55,000 nt of DNA from the NCBI GenBank assembly GCA_019918135.1, contig WBZZ01005989.1, forward strand, positions 50,001 to 105,000. Reading direction: 5' to 3'. Positions 1-8,620 of this stretch are shown here, piece after piece. How positions within the stretch are numbered: the first letter of the stretch is position 1; the number at the start of each line of letters is the position of its first letter. Source of the stretch: Paulinella micropora (taxonomy: Eukaryota; Cercozoa; Imbricatea; Euglyphida; Paulinellidae). The notes below the pieces were generated by a model. That model did no database searches. It had not been told where the DNA came from and saw only the letters and a program-made list of their open reading frames with translations. Made by a program: the position numbers and the translations under genes.

Positions 1-444
1 TGTCGCAGGGTACATGGCTTTGAGCGCGTCCGTCACTTGGATGATCTTGGCACCGTTGCCCAAAGAAGCAGCCGTCAGAATTTGCCTGATACGCGCGTCA
101 TTGGTCTTTAAGTCAACGGATTTGCGCAGCGGTGTTCTCGTCTCGCGGTTTTCGCCTTGAACTCCGTAGATGCGTCGGGTCGTGGGGTCATCGTAGATGA
201 ACGTCCCCACCTTGACATCGGCCGGGTTCTCGACGCGCAGGAGATAGTCGTAGACTGTATGGTTGGCTTCTTTCTCCGGGAACGGAAACTTGACATTCCA
301 CTCGCCTTGAGAGCCATTCTTCGCTGTGACGGTGCCCACGGCTCGGACTCGCGATGCATCTTTGTCGAACTTTTCCTTGCACCATTTCGCCTCCCAAACC
401 GTGACGCACAGGACTGAGACAGTCTTTCCTTCCGCGACCTGCAT
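1..444 (-). CDS. Partial hypothetical protein (C-terminus beyond left edge)
   Basis: A minus-strand frame stays open for 148 codons from an ATG at 444-442 to the window edge, so it has no stop here. The other two minus frames in this stretch give arginine- or serine-rich nonsense, while this frame has balanced composition with alternating hydrophobic and charged strands (for example VSVLCVTVWEAKW near the start and VYDYLLRVENPADVKVGTF in the middle). It looks like a beta-rich domain followed by a helical segment. No family was recognised. The first residues could instead belong to an internal exon, since an upstream intron cannot be excluded. Seen: open frame and composition. Inferred: real coding. 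Confidence 0.55.
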   Translation of the reverse strand, partial: MQVAEGKTVSVLCVTVWEAKWCKEKFDKDASRVRAVGTVTAKNGSQGEWNVKFPFPEKEANHTVYDYLLRVENPADVKVGTFIYDDPTTRRIYGVQGENRETRTPLRKSVDLKTNDARIRQILTAASLGNGAKIIQVTDALKAMYPAT

Positions 445-2030
445 AACACAAAACGAAATTCGAAACCGAGACGAATTGTGAATAAAAGATACTCAAAAAC
501 TTCGAAAGCAAGTCCCTAAACTTCAGAAAACACTAGTCTTCCAAATAAAGCTAGAAAAGGGAAAAACGAAGGGTAAATTGGAAAATAATAAAACTTAATG
601 TAAAGGCATTAGAAAGCAGCGGCCTTAACGCAAATGAATTACAAGCAGTGCAAAAGAAACTGCCGCAGGAAAAATGAACAAACCGAAAACAGCTTAACCG
701 AAGCCCGGCAGCCGGCTTTGACCGTTATTAATAAAGTTTAACAACGACAAACACGTGCAGTATTTATCCACAAAAATCTATTAAAAAATCCGGGAAAATC
801 CCCTCCCCGGGGTTGGGTGGCGGCCGGACCCGTGGCAGATGTCTCAAACTCCAAGGGAAACTGAAAGGGATTTTTTTTCGTTGCGGTAAATTTCCTACTC
901 CCCGTGAATTTCCGCTCTAAAATGTGGCTATGAGACGTGAAGTCGGGAAGTTTATCCACAGCTTTTGGGAAGGGGGCAAAAAGTTACCTTTCCCCAGGGA
1001 GCCAGGGAGCCAGACCAGTGGCAGATGTCTCAAGAGCGTGGGTGCTTGCTCTTGCCACAGATTTCCGGTGCAGCCGAGTGCGTGAGTAGCCAGGGTAGGG
1101 GGGGGGGGGGGGGTAGCCAGTGCGGGAGTAGCCAGGGTAGGGGGGGAGGGGGGGGTAGCCAGTGCGGGAGTAGCCAGGGTAGGGGGGGGGGGGGGGGTAG
1201 CAAGTGCGGGAGTAGCCAGGGTAGGGGGGGGGGTAGCCAGTGCGGGAGTAGCCACGGTGCAGGGGGTAGCAAGCGTGTAGTGTAGCCACGTCCCAGATCC
1301 CTGCGGTGAGTGGTGTGTGAGAATACACCCACCACGAGCCCAAGCAGGCACCGTACTTAGCACGTGCCAACTTGCTTAAAAAAAATGAGTGGTCGGTATT
1401 AATCACAAAAATAAGGAGACCCGCACTTGTGGGACGTGTCTGGTGCCACCGCCCACCACAATTTTTTTATTACAGATTCTGATAGCGCGTTGCCTGAAAA
1501 GTCGAATGCCACTTTCCCCGACCGAAAGGGACCAGCCAATTTTGCAGGGGACAGCCGCAAAGTTTGGTCACCAGAATCCTGCCACCAGAAAAATCAAGTG
1601 TGTTTTCACAAACATGCGCCACCCGGTGCCACTCAGAGTGATACGACCGAAAGGGGCACCACCCAGGGACATTCCTGCATTTTGCCGAATTTGCCGCGAC
1701 TACTGCCTTTTTCGCCCGTTTAGTGAATTTCCACCACAAAATGTGGCTATGAGATGTGAAGTCAGGAAGTTTATCCACAACTTTTCAGGAAGGGGCAAAA
1801 AACCCCAGGGGGCAGGGGCCAGACCAGTGGCAGATGTCTCAAACTATGGCCTGAAAAAAGTGGTAAATGGTGCCACCGGTGTGATACGGCCGAAAGGGGC
1901 ACCACCCAGCGATCACACTTTTCCACCTGGTGCCACCAGCGATCACAAAATGCAGTTACACCGCAAAACACGTATAGTTTGCTCGGTCGTGAATATTCAC
2001 GTCTAATGCCAATATGACAGTACCCAAATG
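445..2030. repeat. Non-coding region with dispersed ~120-bp modules
   Basis: No convincing gene is visible. A module running from a TTCC..AAAATGTGGCTATGAGA stretch through AGTTTATCCACA to GTGGCAGATGTCTCAA occurs at about 908-1035 and again at 1728-1850. A partial copy, containing TTTATCCACA and GTGGCAGATGTCTCAAACT, lies at about 770-860. The block around 1639-1660 recurs at 1882-1903 (core TGATACGACCGAAAGG). Between the modules lie homopolymer runs. ORFs here are short and their frames are not shared between copies. Confidence 0.6.
1081..1270. repeat. G-rich minisatellite
   Basis: Four to five imperfect units contain GTAGCCAGTGCGGGAGTAGC followed by CAGGGTA and runs of 8-14 G. Unit length varies with the G runs, at about 40-55 bp. 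Runs of this kind could form G-quadruplexes on the plus strand. The proline- or tyrosine-rich ORFs on the complement are by-products. Confidence 0.8.
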
Positions 2031-2111
2031 ACAATACTAACCCGGCCGGGCCGGATCGGGACAAAAGGAAATACGCATGATCAGGCCTATCGTAGATTTT
2101 GTATTATTATT

Positions 2112-2241
2112 ATATTTGTATATATATATATGTATATATATATATCTATATATGTATATATATATATATATATATCTATCCATATATATATATATATATA
2201 CATACATAAATACACACACACACACACACATATATATATGT

Positions 2242-2290
<49 letters not shown>
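2112..2290. repeat. TA-rich microsatellite
   Basis: Nearly pure (TA)n with TATC, TATG and (CA)n interruptions, ending exactly where the long inverted repeat starts. Apparent Tyr-Ile repeat proteins on both strands come from this tract. Confidence 0.9.
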
Positions 2291-2298
<8 letters not shown>

Positions 2299-2680
2299 CG
2301 GCTGTCTATCCGCAAAGTATAAAACAAGCCGTTAAAATGTGTAAAACCAACATTAGACATATAGAAAAAAGTGTCCAACCCTTGTAAAAACCGACGAAGG
2401 TTTTCCAAAAATCAACCAACTAAGCACATTTAGAAAGAATTAAGACATATTAAGCACATAGTCCATATTTTTACTACATAAAAATATATATAAACAAAGT
2501 TTATATGGACTATGTGCTTAATATGTCTTAATTCTTTCTAAATGTGCTTAGTTGGTTGATTTTTGGAAAACCTTCGTCGGTTTTTACAAGGGTTGGACAC
2601 TTTTTTCTATATGTCTAATGTTGGTTTTACACATTTTAACTGCTTGTTTTATACTTTGCGGATAGACAGCCGTATATACA
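2291..2680. repeat. Long inverted repeat, 178-bp arms, 34-bp spacer
   Basis: Positions 2291-2468 and 2503-2680 are reverse complements of equal length, with one mismatch noticed (GCCGTTAAAA on the left against TTTTAACTGC on the right). The 34-bp centre is AT-rich and not itself symmetric. The arms start in TGTATATACGGCTGTC and meet near ATAGTCCATAT. The repeat marks the left side of the AT-rich island. It could be a fold-back element, or a fossil of a hairpin chromosome end; see the recombinase at 4927. Confidence 0.9.
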
Positions 2681-2743
2681 TAAATGACCATAGGGGGGAA
2701 GGGGGGGCGGGTTTCAACGAAGTTGAAACGGGGGGTTGGGGGG

Positions 2744-3046
2744 TTAAAAATCAAGTGTCTTTAAAAATTCAATGTCAGGATTAGTGCTGGCTAACACATT
2801 GCTCACATTATGTTTCTTTTTGTAATATTCCCTTCTGTATTCATTTATTATTGCTCTATTGCTGTCTAAATATTTCCTTTGTTGTTGCTGTATTTTGTCT
2901 TTATTTCTCTTGTAATATTCCCTTCGGTATTCATTTATTTTGTCTCTATTCTTCTCCACATACCTCTTTTGTTTTTCTTTTATTTTCTCTGGATGTTTCT
3001 CCTTATACTTTTTTCGGTATCGTTGCTGTTTTGTATCGGTATCCAT
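2744..3046 (-). CDS. Small lysine-rich heptad-like repeat protein
   Basis: A 100-aa ORF with a leading MDTDTKQQRYRKKYKEKHPE and internal repeats of the type EYRREYYKKN / KYLDSNRAIIN, spaced about 17-18 residues. Short YxxxNxxKI(N/K)EY repeat proteins are common in large DNA viruses and phages. The protein is predicted to be helical and basic; no enzymatic motif is present. The codon use is AT-rich like the rest of the island. Function unknown. Confidence 0.5.
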   Translation of the reverse strand: MDTDTKQQRYRKKYKEKHPEKIKEKQKRYVEKNRDKINEYRREYYKRNKDKIQQQQRKYLDSNRAIINEYRREYYKKKHNVSNVLASTNPDIEFLKTLDF

Positions 3047-3803
3047 TGTATATACTATATACCGCTTATGTTTAACATAAATATACTATATACCACTTAA
3101 TGTATGAGCACGGGAGAGAGAGTTTTTATAAAATACCGCTTACTGCATAGTGGCCAACCCCTACGTTGGCCGTGTCCGACCTCAGTTTTTGAAGGTTGGA
3201 CACTTTTTATTATGTTTTTTAAAGGATTTTATATATTATTATTCTTACTATTAATACTTTTTTTACTTGTCCAAGGTGTCCAACCTTATATAAGAAAAAT
3301 AAAAAAAAATATAGTCTCTACTAAAATAGTATAGACTATATAAAAGGGTTTCGGCTCCCAAGGCCTAAGGTTGGACAGGGGGCAGGAAGATGAATTTTAA
3401 TTAATCTCCCTCTGCTCTCTCTCGTAGTCGTCCAACCTTTAGCCAACGTGTGGTGACGGAAATCCAGTGGAAATCCAAACAAACAAAAATGGCAAAAATG
3501 GAATGAAAACACAAAAGCAAAACATAAATGACTTCAACCTTTGTAAAAAAATAGGAAACCATAACACAACATCACATGAGCCACCAACCACCTCACAAAG
3601 CAACTAATCACACCGCCCCGCACAAAACGAAAAGGCAATAGGTAAAAATAATAATAAATTTGATAGCATTAAAAAAGTTCAGCACACACAATGAGGTACG
3701 TATCTCAAGTCAAACAAAAGCACAATGAGGTACGTATCTTGCCATCAAAACCCCAGTTTCTTGGGTTTCTTGGGTTTTCGTGGCATAAATCACCTTTCGC
3801 AGA
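3047..3803. other. AT-rich intergenic region with repeated motifs
   Basis: No convincing gene. The motif TGTCCAACC, or its complement GGTTGGACA, is present at 3194-3202, 3277-3285, 3369-3377 and 3430-3437, matching copies inside the inverted repeat at 2372-2380 and 2591-2599. A 19-bp direct repeat (CACAATGAGGTACGTATCT) lies at 3687-3705 and 3721-3739, upstream of the next gene, and could be a regulatory site. Confidence 0.5.
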
Positions 3804-4298
3804 ATGTCGGAAGCGCTCGTGAAGCCGTCAGAGAGGACGGAAGAAGATTGGAGTGAAGTATACGATATCACTCGTCGCTCAGCCTATGAGCTTGAAGTAG
3901 ATGAGTCTAATGTTGATGAGAAAATCAATAAAATTGATCGTCAGATATCATTGCTCACTAAAAAAAAGAATGCCCTAATGCCTAAAAAGAGAGCAATACA
4001 AAAAAGACTAGATGTAATAAACCGATGTAAAAATAAACGGGAAAATGATCTATCAATTTCTCGCAAAAGAAAAATGAAGGTGAAAGAAATAGACGAAAAC
4101 CTTAAGAAATTTGAGGAATTTCGTCAAAAAAATAAATCACTTTCTGCTTCGGAAATAAATCGTCTAGAAAATCTCATATTGCTCGGGAATTCATTTGAAG
4201 ATGCAATCTCAAATTCTATTTCTGTTTTTTCTTCTGACGACGAAGATGATGTTGAACAGGGGACTGCTAACATGAACCGCGGTCTTAGGGACGAATGA
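3804..4298 (+). CDS. Unknown coiled-coil protein
   Basis: A 164-aa ORF starting MSEALVKPSERTEEDWSEV. Residues about 45-120 are charged and heptad-like (KINKIDRQISLLTKKKNALM onwards), indicating a coiled coil; the C-terminus is acidic and serine-rich (SVFSSDDEDDVEQ). The start codon follows a pyrimidine-rich stretch ending TCGCAG, a pattern shared with the next gene. It is the first gene of a plus-strand series with small gaps. No family was recognised; a structural or DNA-associated role is only a guess. Confidence 0.65.
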   Translation: MSEALVKPSERTEEDWSEVYDITRRSAYELEVDESNVDEKINKIDRQISLLTKKKNALMPKKRAIQKRLDVINRCKNKRENDLSISRKRKMKVKEIDENLKKFEEFRQKNKSLSASEINRLENLILLGNSFEDAISNSISVFSSDDEDDVEQGTANMNRGLRDE

Positions 4299-4399
4299 TA
4301 CATGTGTTAAGAAACACAAATAAAAAACCAAAAAAAATTGGGCGAAAGCCCTCTATCTTTCAAAGAAATTTTGTCTTTTGTTTTTTTCTATCGCAGACA

Positions 4400-4858
4400 A
4401 TGTCGGAGGAACTCGCAGAAGAAATGGAGGCCATGGGTTTGGAGCGCGAGGAGGAGGAAGAAGAGGAGGAGGAAGCAGAAGGCAAAGCCGTGGTGCCTTC
4501 GCCTTCGCCAGCAGAAGGAAAGGAAGTCATTCCTCGTCCGTGGATGAACTTCGGCAACCTGTCCCGAGTGGTTTTAACCACTAGGGGTAAATACGTTGAG
4601 ATGTCAAAGGCTTTTATCAAAGCCCCTAAAACTATTAAATTGTTTGAGAGGAAATCCTCTCACAACGAAAACCCCGATTGCCTTTACGGAAAGGCGACGT
4701 ATGATACCACTTTCAAAGACCCAAAGTACAAATATTATTTTTTGGTATCCAAGGGGAGAGGTGAGCAGGAGGAGTTGATTATTTTCAACAGCCTCACTGC
4801 TTTGGCCAAGTTGAATCACGAGGCAGCCCTAGTGAATTGGGTCGTGAAAATTCGTTAA
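4400..4858 (+). CDS. Unknown protein with acidic N-terminus
   Basis: A 152-aa ORF from the ATG at 4400, which follows TTTTTTTCTATCGCAGACA. The first ~35 residues are glutamate-rich, then comes a proline/serine linker, then from about residue 50 a compact basic domain (RVVLTTRGKYVEMSKAFIKA, YKYYFLVSKGRGEQEELIIF). An upstream extension to 4295 is possible but lacks a coding look, and the leader similarity to the 3804 gene supports 4400. Not recognised. Confidence 0.65.
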   Translation: MSEELAEEMEAMGLEREEEEEEEEEAEGKAVVPSPSPAEGKEVIPRPWMNFGNLSRVVLTTRGKYVEMSKAFIKAPKTIKLFERKSSHNENPDCLYGKATYDTTFKDPKYKYYFLVSKGRGEQEELIIFNSLTALAKLNHEAALVNWVVKIR

Positions 4859-4926
4859 TTAAATCTCTTTCTTTTGATATTATTTATTACTTAGAAAAAA
4901 TATAAACTTGTCGTATATATACCAAG

Positions 4927-6276
4927 ATGTGGAGTGAGAAGGATAGAAAGTTTGTTAGGCAGTTGAAAGTAGCAGACACTGATCATAAAATTTATAATAT
5001 TGTGTCTGACTTTTTTGAAATTAATGCTAAGCCGTCAATGGCTTTTCATAAAGCCATAATTATGTTATTTAGTAATCCAACAACTGAGAAAGAAGCACTT
5101 GAAGCATTAAAAGTTATTTACCCCAAGTATGTCTTAATATATCCGAATTTGCAATCAAGACGACAACGGATATCTGAAGTTAGAATGAAGGCAATTAAAC
5201 CAAATCAAAGTGAAAAAGTTTATGAAATGTCTAAACTAGATAAATACTTCAATTTGAACGAAGATGAAAGAATTGAAATCGTAGAAGGATACAAGAAAGA
5301 TGTGAAGCAAAAGAATGAAGAAAAAATACAAATAGATGTGCGGGATGTGATGGCGAAAATGAACGATATGATTATGAGCAATGATGTGTATTTGAAACTG
5401 CTTGCATTAATGATAGCAACTGGTGCCCGCCCTGTAGAGATATTTGATAAAAATACATATGAACTGGTGCCCGATAAGCCGAGTTGGTTAAGAGTGAATA
5501 ATCTAGCGAAGAAGCGAGAGGGACAAGAAAAGAATTGGACAGAAAGGCCAGTTATTCTTTTTACTCCCGCTTTTGTAATTGAAAAGGTAAATTCAATTAG
5601 AAACTATTTTAGAAAAAAGAAAGCGGTTATCATTAACAAAGAAGGGGTGCTTGATAAACAAAAGAACAATGAATTGAACAAACGAATAATTAAAATCTTT
5701 CCGTGGCTGGCGGATTATAAACAAAGGTCTTCAATGCTGAGAAAGTTGTATGCAAGTTTATCTTATTCTAATTTTGCCAATCCAAAGTTGGAGAACTATA
5801 ACACATGGGTAAGCAATGTGCTGGGGCACGGCGATATGATGACAAGTTTTTCGTATTCATGGGTAAATGTGGCCGACCCTGAGGAGATTAAAGCAGAAGG
5901 GATTAAAACAGAACTTGAAGAGTTAAGAAGAAAGATAGATTTATATCTGAATTTAACTAATGTTAGTGAAAACGGAGAAGAAGAAAGCAAATATGAACCA
6001 TTAGGAAAGAGAGCGAGCCGTGCAGATAAACTTGAATTGTTGGAAAAAATATGGAACGATTACGAAGGGCAAATAACAAATACTAAACTACGACAATTAA
6101 GTGGGATAGGAGCAGTGCTTGTTAATGAGTTTGTAAAGCAGAAGAAGGAAAAGCCAGAAGAAGAGAAACAACCAGAAGAAGTGAAGCAACCAGAATATCT
6201 CCAACATGTTGGAGATAAGGAAATGAAGCAACCATTAAGAAGAAGTGCTAGAATTAAAAAGAAGGCTAATACTTAA
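4927..6276 (+). CDS. Tyrosine recombinase, telomere-resolvase (protelomerase)-like
   Basis: A 449-aa protein with the catalytic layout of the tyrosine recombinase/protelomerase superfamily. Arg168 lies in ATGARPVEIF, a candidate beta-hairpin lysine in LAKKREG (about residue 195), Arg272 in SSMLRKLYASLSY, His301 in LGHGDMMTSFSY and the candidate nucleophile Tyr310, nine residues after the histidine as in the superfamily. The RKLYA..SY block and the W..vLGH block recall telomere resolvases more than phage integrases, and the length is in the range of ResT and TelA. An alpha-helical N-terminus precedes the catalytic domain; the C-terminus is a Lys/Glu/Pro-rich tail. Family knowledge: such enzymes cut palindromic sites and seal hairpin ends. 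Assignment to that subgroup is inference; an integrase is the alternative. Confidence 0.7.
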   Translation: MWSEKDRKFVRQLKVADTDHKIYNIVSDFFEINAKPSMAFHKAIIMLFSNPTTEKEALEALKVIYPKYVLIYPNLQSRRQRISEVRMKAIKPNQSEKVYEMSKLDKYFNLNEDERIEIVEGYKKDVKQKNEEKIQIDVRDVMAKMNDMIMSNDVYLKLLALMIATGARPVEIFDKNTYELVPDKPSWLRVNNLAKKREGQEKNWTERPVILFTPAFVIEKVNSIRNYFRKKKAVIINKEGVLDKQKNNELNKRIIKIFPWLADYKQRSSMLRKLYASLSYSNFANPKLENYNTWVSNVLGHGDMMTSFSYSWVNVADPEEIKAEGIKTELEELRRKIDLYLNLTNVSENGEEESKYEPLGKRASRADKLELLEKIWNDYEGQITNTKLRQLSGIGAVLVNEFVKQKKEKPEEEKQPEEVKQPEYLQHVGDKEMKQPLRRSARIKKKANT

Positions 6277-6541
6277 CAACGACTAAAGGTGGCTCTCCAT
6301 ATTTTAGTCTAAGATTAGACTCTCGCCTGTAGCATTTAATGGAGCAGATTGTGAAAAACTCAATACTATCCACACCATAGAAATTGCCTGCTATAATCGG
6401 AGGATGCGACTGGAATGTGCGAGACAAACCGCATATATTACAAAATTCTTCTGTATATTTCGGCAGGGGCATTTCTGCATAAACAAATGTTCTTATGTGG
6501 CCAACGATATCCGCGGGCAATTCGTGTATTATTATTGACAT
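6266..6541 (-). CDS. Small cysteine-containing protein
   Basis: A 91-aa ORF convergent with the recombinase gene and overlapping its 3' end by 11 bp. It has a CNICG motif near residue 35 and an ICSIKC motif near residue 68, compatible with a small zinc-binding fold. The N-terminus MSIIIHELPADIVGHIRTFV resembles the start of F-box-like domains (hydrophobic-E-L-P-x-D-I-V-x-H-I). It shares a 76-bp divergent promoter region with the next gene. Function unknown. Confidence 0.55.
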   Translation of the reverse strand: MSIIIHELPADIVGHIRTFVYAEMPLPKYTEEFCNICGLSRTFQSHPPIIAGNFYGVDSIEFFTICSIKCYRRESNLRLKYGEPPLVVVKY

Positions 6542-6617
6542 GATTTATATAAATATCTTATAATATAAGATTAGTCTATTTTTGAAAGAAAAAAAGACTT
6601 ACATATTATGATATAGA
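6542..6617. promoter_or_regulatory. Divergent intergenic region with palindrome
   Basis: The gap between two diverging genes is almost pure A+T and contains the palindrome ATCTTATA-A-TATAAGAT at 6555-6571. It is a candidate bidirectional promoter or protein-binding site. No experimental signal can be inferred. Confidence 0.4.
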
Positions 6618-7850
6618 ATGAACCTTTTTGGTCAAAGCACGAGCACTCCATCGTCATCATCTACATCGTCATCATCTTCTTTATCTATTGATAACATTAA
6701 AGATGCTTTACCAACAACGGCCTTCGGAGAATTGAGAACGGCCACTTTATCGCCAGTATTACAAAATGTATTTACATATGGTATCAATACTCGTTTCTTT
6801 GACAAAACAGAAACAAACGGCGGGGTGGTATCAACTGCTAATTCAATGGCGGTTTTAACGACATCGGCCTCAGGTAATTCAACCGCACAGATTACGACTA
6901 TAGAGAGAGCAAAATATAGAAGTGGCATGGGCTTGGTTGCTAGATTTTCCGCATTATTTCCGTCATCTATCGCGGCAGATGCTTTCAATTGCGATATTGG
7001 CATAGGCACACCAGCAGACAATTTATGTTTTAGACAATCAAGTTTGGGAATGTCCGTTGTAAGAACGGCGGGGAGTGTTGAAAATGTGGTTAGTCAATAT
7101 GCGTGGAATGTTGATAAATGTAATAATACGGGAAACTTCCCCGCGATTGATTTTACCAAATTGAATGTGTTTGAAATCGTTGTTCAATATCTGGGTAGCG
7201 GTCAGATTACATTTAAAATTGAAAACCCGCGAACTGGACGAATGGAAGTAATTCATGCGATTAAATACGCGAGCACTGCTACTACTCCATCATTAGATCA
7301 GGCGGCATTTGCTATTTATGCGAAGGCATATTCGTCAAGCCTTCAATCCGTTGTTATGAAAACGGCGAGTATGTTTTTGGCAGTTGAAGGGGTTATTGAT
7401 CGGACTATTGCTATAACAAACTCGTATGACAATGTAAAAACTATAGGAGCAACTGAGAATGCCATATTTACCATTAGAAACCGCGCCACATTCAACAGCA
7501 AAACGAATTACAACATAATCTACTTTGAGAATTTGTATATTAGCAATTCTGATACTAAAACATGTATTGCGAGAATTATTCTTAATACCACATTGGGAGG
7601 AACACCTTCTTATTCAAATTACGATACAAACACATCATTGGCCGAAGTAGATACGGCGGGGACAACAAGAACGGGCGGAAGTGTGATATTTACATATGTG
7701 TTGTCTGGTGGGTCATCCATATATATTGATTTGTCTCAATATAATATCAAGATAGGGTCAGGCAAGACATTTACTATATCCGCACAAAATACAAGCGGTG
7801 GAACGGCGAGCATTTATGTAAGCCTTAACTGGCTGGAAGACCAGATTTAA
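6618..7850 (+). CDS. Large virion/fibre-type structural protein (putative)
   Basis: A 410-aa protein with a Ser/Thr-rich start, then a beta-rich body with little charge. Blocks such as TAFGELRTATLSPVLQN, AKYRSGMGLVARFSALF, DIGIGTPADNLCFR, KLNVFEIVVQYLGSGQITFK and FKIENPRTGRMEVIHAIKYA match, from memory, a widespread unnamed family in marine viruses and phages, usually taken to be surface or fibre-like. The C-terminal ~150 residues (after VEGVID) form a second beta-rich domain. No transmembrane segment or signal peptide is evident. It is the last gene of the AT-rich island. The viral-structure role is inferred from the family pattern, not from a catalytic or folding motif. Confidence 0.55.
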   Translation: MNLFGQSTSTPSSSSTSSSSSLSIDNIKDALPTTAFGELRTATLSPVLQNVFTYGINTRFFDKTETNGGVVSTANSMAVLTTSASGNSTAQITTIERAKYRSGMGLVARFSALFPSSIAADAFNCDIGIGTPADNLCFRQSSLGMSVVRTAGSVENVVSQYAWNVDKCNNTGNFPAIDFTKLNVFEIVVQYLGSGQITFKIENPRTGRMEVIHAIKYASTATTPSLDQAAFAIYAKAYSSSLQSVVMKTASMFLAVEGVIDRTIAITNSYDNVKTIGATENAIFTIRNRATFNSKTNYNIIYFENLYISNSDTKTCIARIILNTTLGGTPSYSNYDTNTSLAEVDTAGTTRTGGSVIFTYVLSGGSSIYIDLSQYNIKIGSGKTFTISAQNTSGGTASIYVSLNWLEDQI

Positions 7851-8234
7851 ACAAAAAAAAATACACACTTTCAAAAATACAGGCTTTCAAACTTTTTTTC
7901 TATCTCTACTGCTAGATTGTTAATATTTGTTTTTTTTGTCATTTCCTCAACAATTGGTGCAGAGTTAAACAAATTTCTAATTTCAGTTTTTAGAAGAAGC
8001 GTTACAGTTGCAGTTGCCCTAGACAAAAACCATTATGAAAAAAGTCGGACCCAGAAAAATTCCTTCAAAAAAAATAATCACATACGACCACGTCCACGTC
8101 CACGTCCACGTCCACGTCCACCCGCAGCACGACGTGCGCGGCGACGTCCGCGCAAACGGATTCCTGAGTTACGCATTCTCCAACTTGCGTCGGAGCGATC
8201 TGAATCATCTACAATATGGATAGCATCATGTTAA
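7851..8234. other. Intergenic region with (CCACGT)n tract
   Basis: Contains a hexamer tract CCACGT at about 8088-8121 that yields His-Val repeats in one frame. A short segment at about 7970-7995 (GAGTTAAACAAATTTCTAAT) is nearly the same as the end of the last exon of the multi-exon gene at 25010-25030. No convincing gene. Confidence 0.45.
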
Positions 8235-8310
8235 GGAGGAGAAGAACAAGAAGAAGAAGAAGAAGAAGAAGAAGAAGAAGAAGAAGAAGAAGAAGAAGAA
8301 GAAGAAGAAA
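8235..8310. repeat. (AAG)n microsatellite
   Basis: Near-pure GAA/AAG triplets at the 3' side of the minus-strand transposase region. They give a poly-Leu or poly-Arg illusion in the reading frames. Confidence 0.9.
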
Positions 8311-8620
8311 ACTAATACCATGCTTTTCTTCCTCTGAACCAGAAGATCGATCAGACGATGAGTCAGTTGATGAACTGGAAGATGAAGTATCAGATAAGTC
8401 ATCCTCTGAATCTGCCACTGGTTCTGCAGGCTGAGCAGCACCAAGCTCTTCTTCCTCAGGGAACCCACAGTCGCATCGTTCGAAATGGTTCCACGCTTGT
8501 TCAATAAGCTCTGCCTTCTTGAACTGTTTCCGATCGGAGTTTTGCGTTGCAACACCATGCATTCTCATCCATGATTTCAATTCGCTAACTACCATCTGCT
8601 TGGACGCAAATTGCTTTTTT
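8311..8620 (-). pseudogene. Detached C-terminal tail of the transposase gene (SAP-like, acidic)
   Basis: This frame continues the transposase gene across a run of eight A (minus strand; T8 at about 8615-8622). In the current frame the upstream gene stops soon after the run; one base fewer would join the two. The tail begins with SELKSWMRMHGV and KKAELIEQAWNHF, a SAP-like helix-turn-helix pattern known for DNA binding, then CDCGFPEEEE and a Ser/Asp-rich acidic stretch that runs into the (AAG)n tract. Either a real frameshift or a homopolymer sequencing error. Confidence 0.5.

Noticed and set aside
917..1406. Proline-, tyrosine- and leucine-rich ORFs on the minus strand, and a Gly-rich ORF on the plus strand
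   Set aside because: They are translations of the G-rich minisatellite in several frames; no frame has non-repetitive coding character.
2028..2408. Tyr-Ile repeat ORFs on both strands
   Set aside because: Direct translations of the (TA)n tract; the only non-repetitive part lies in an arm of the inverted repeat and occurs twice for that reason.
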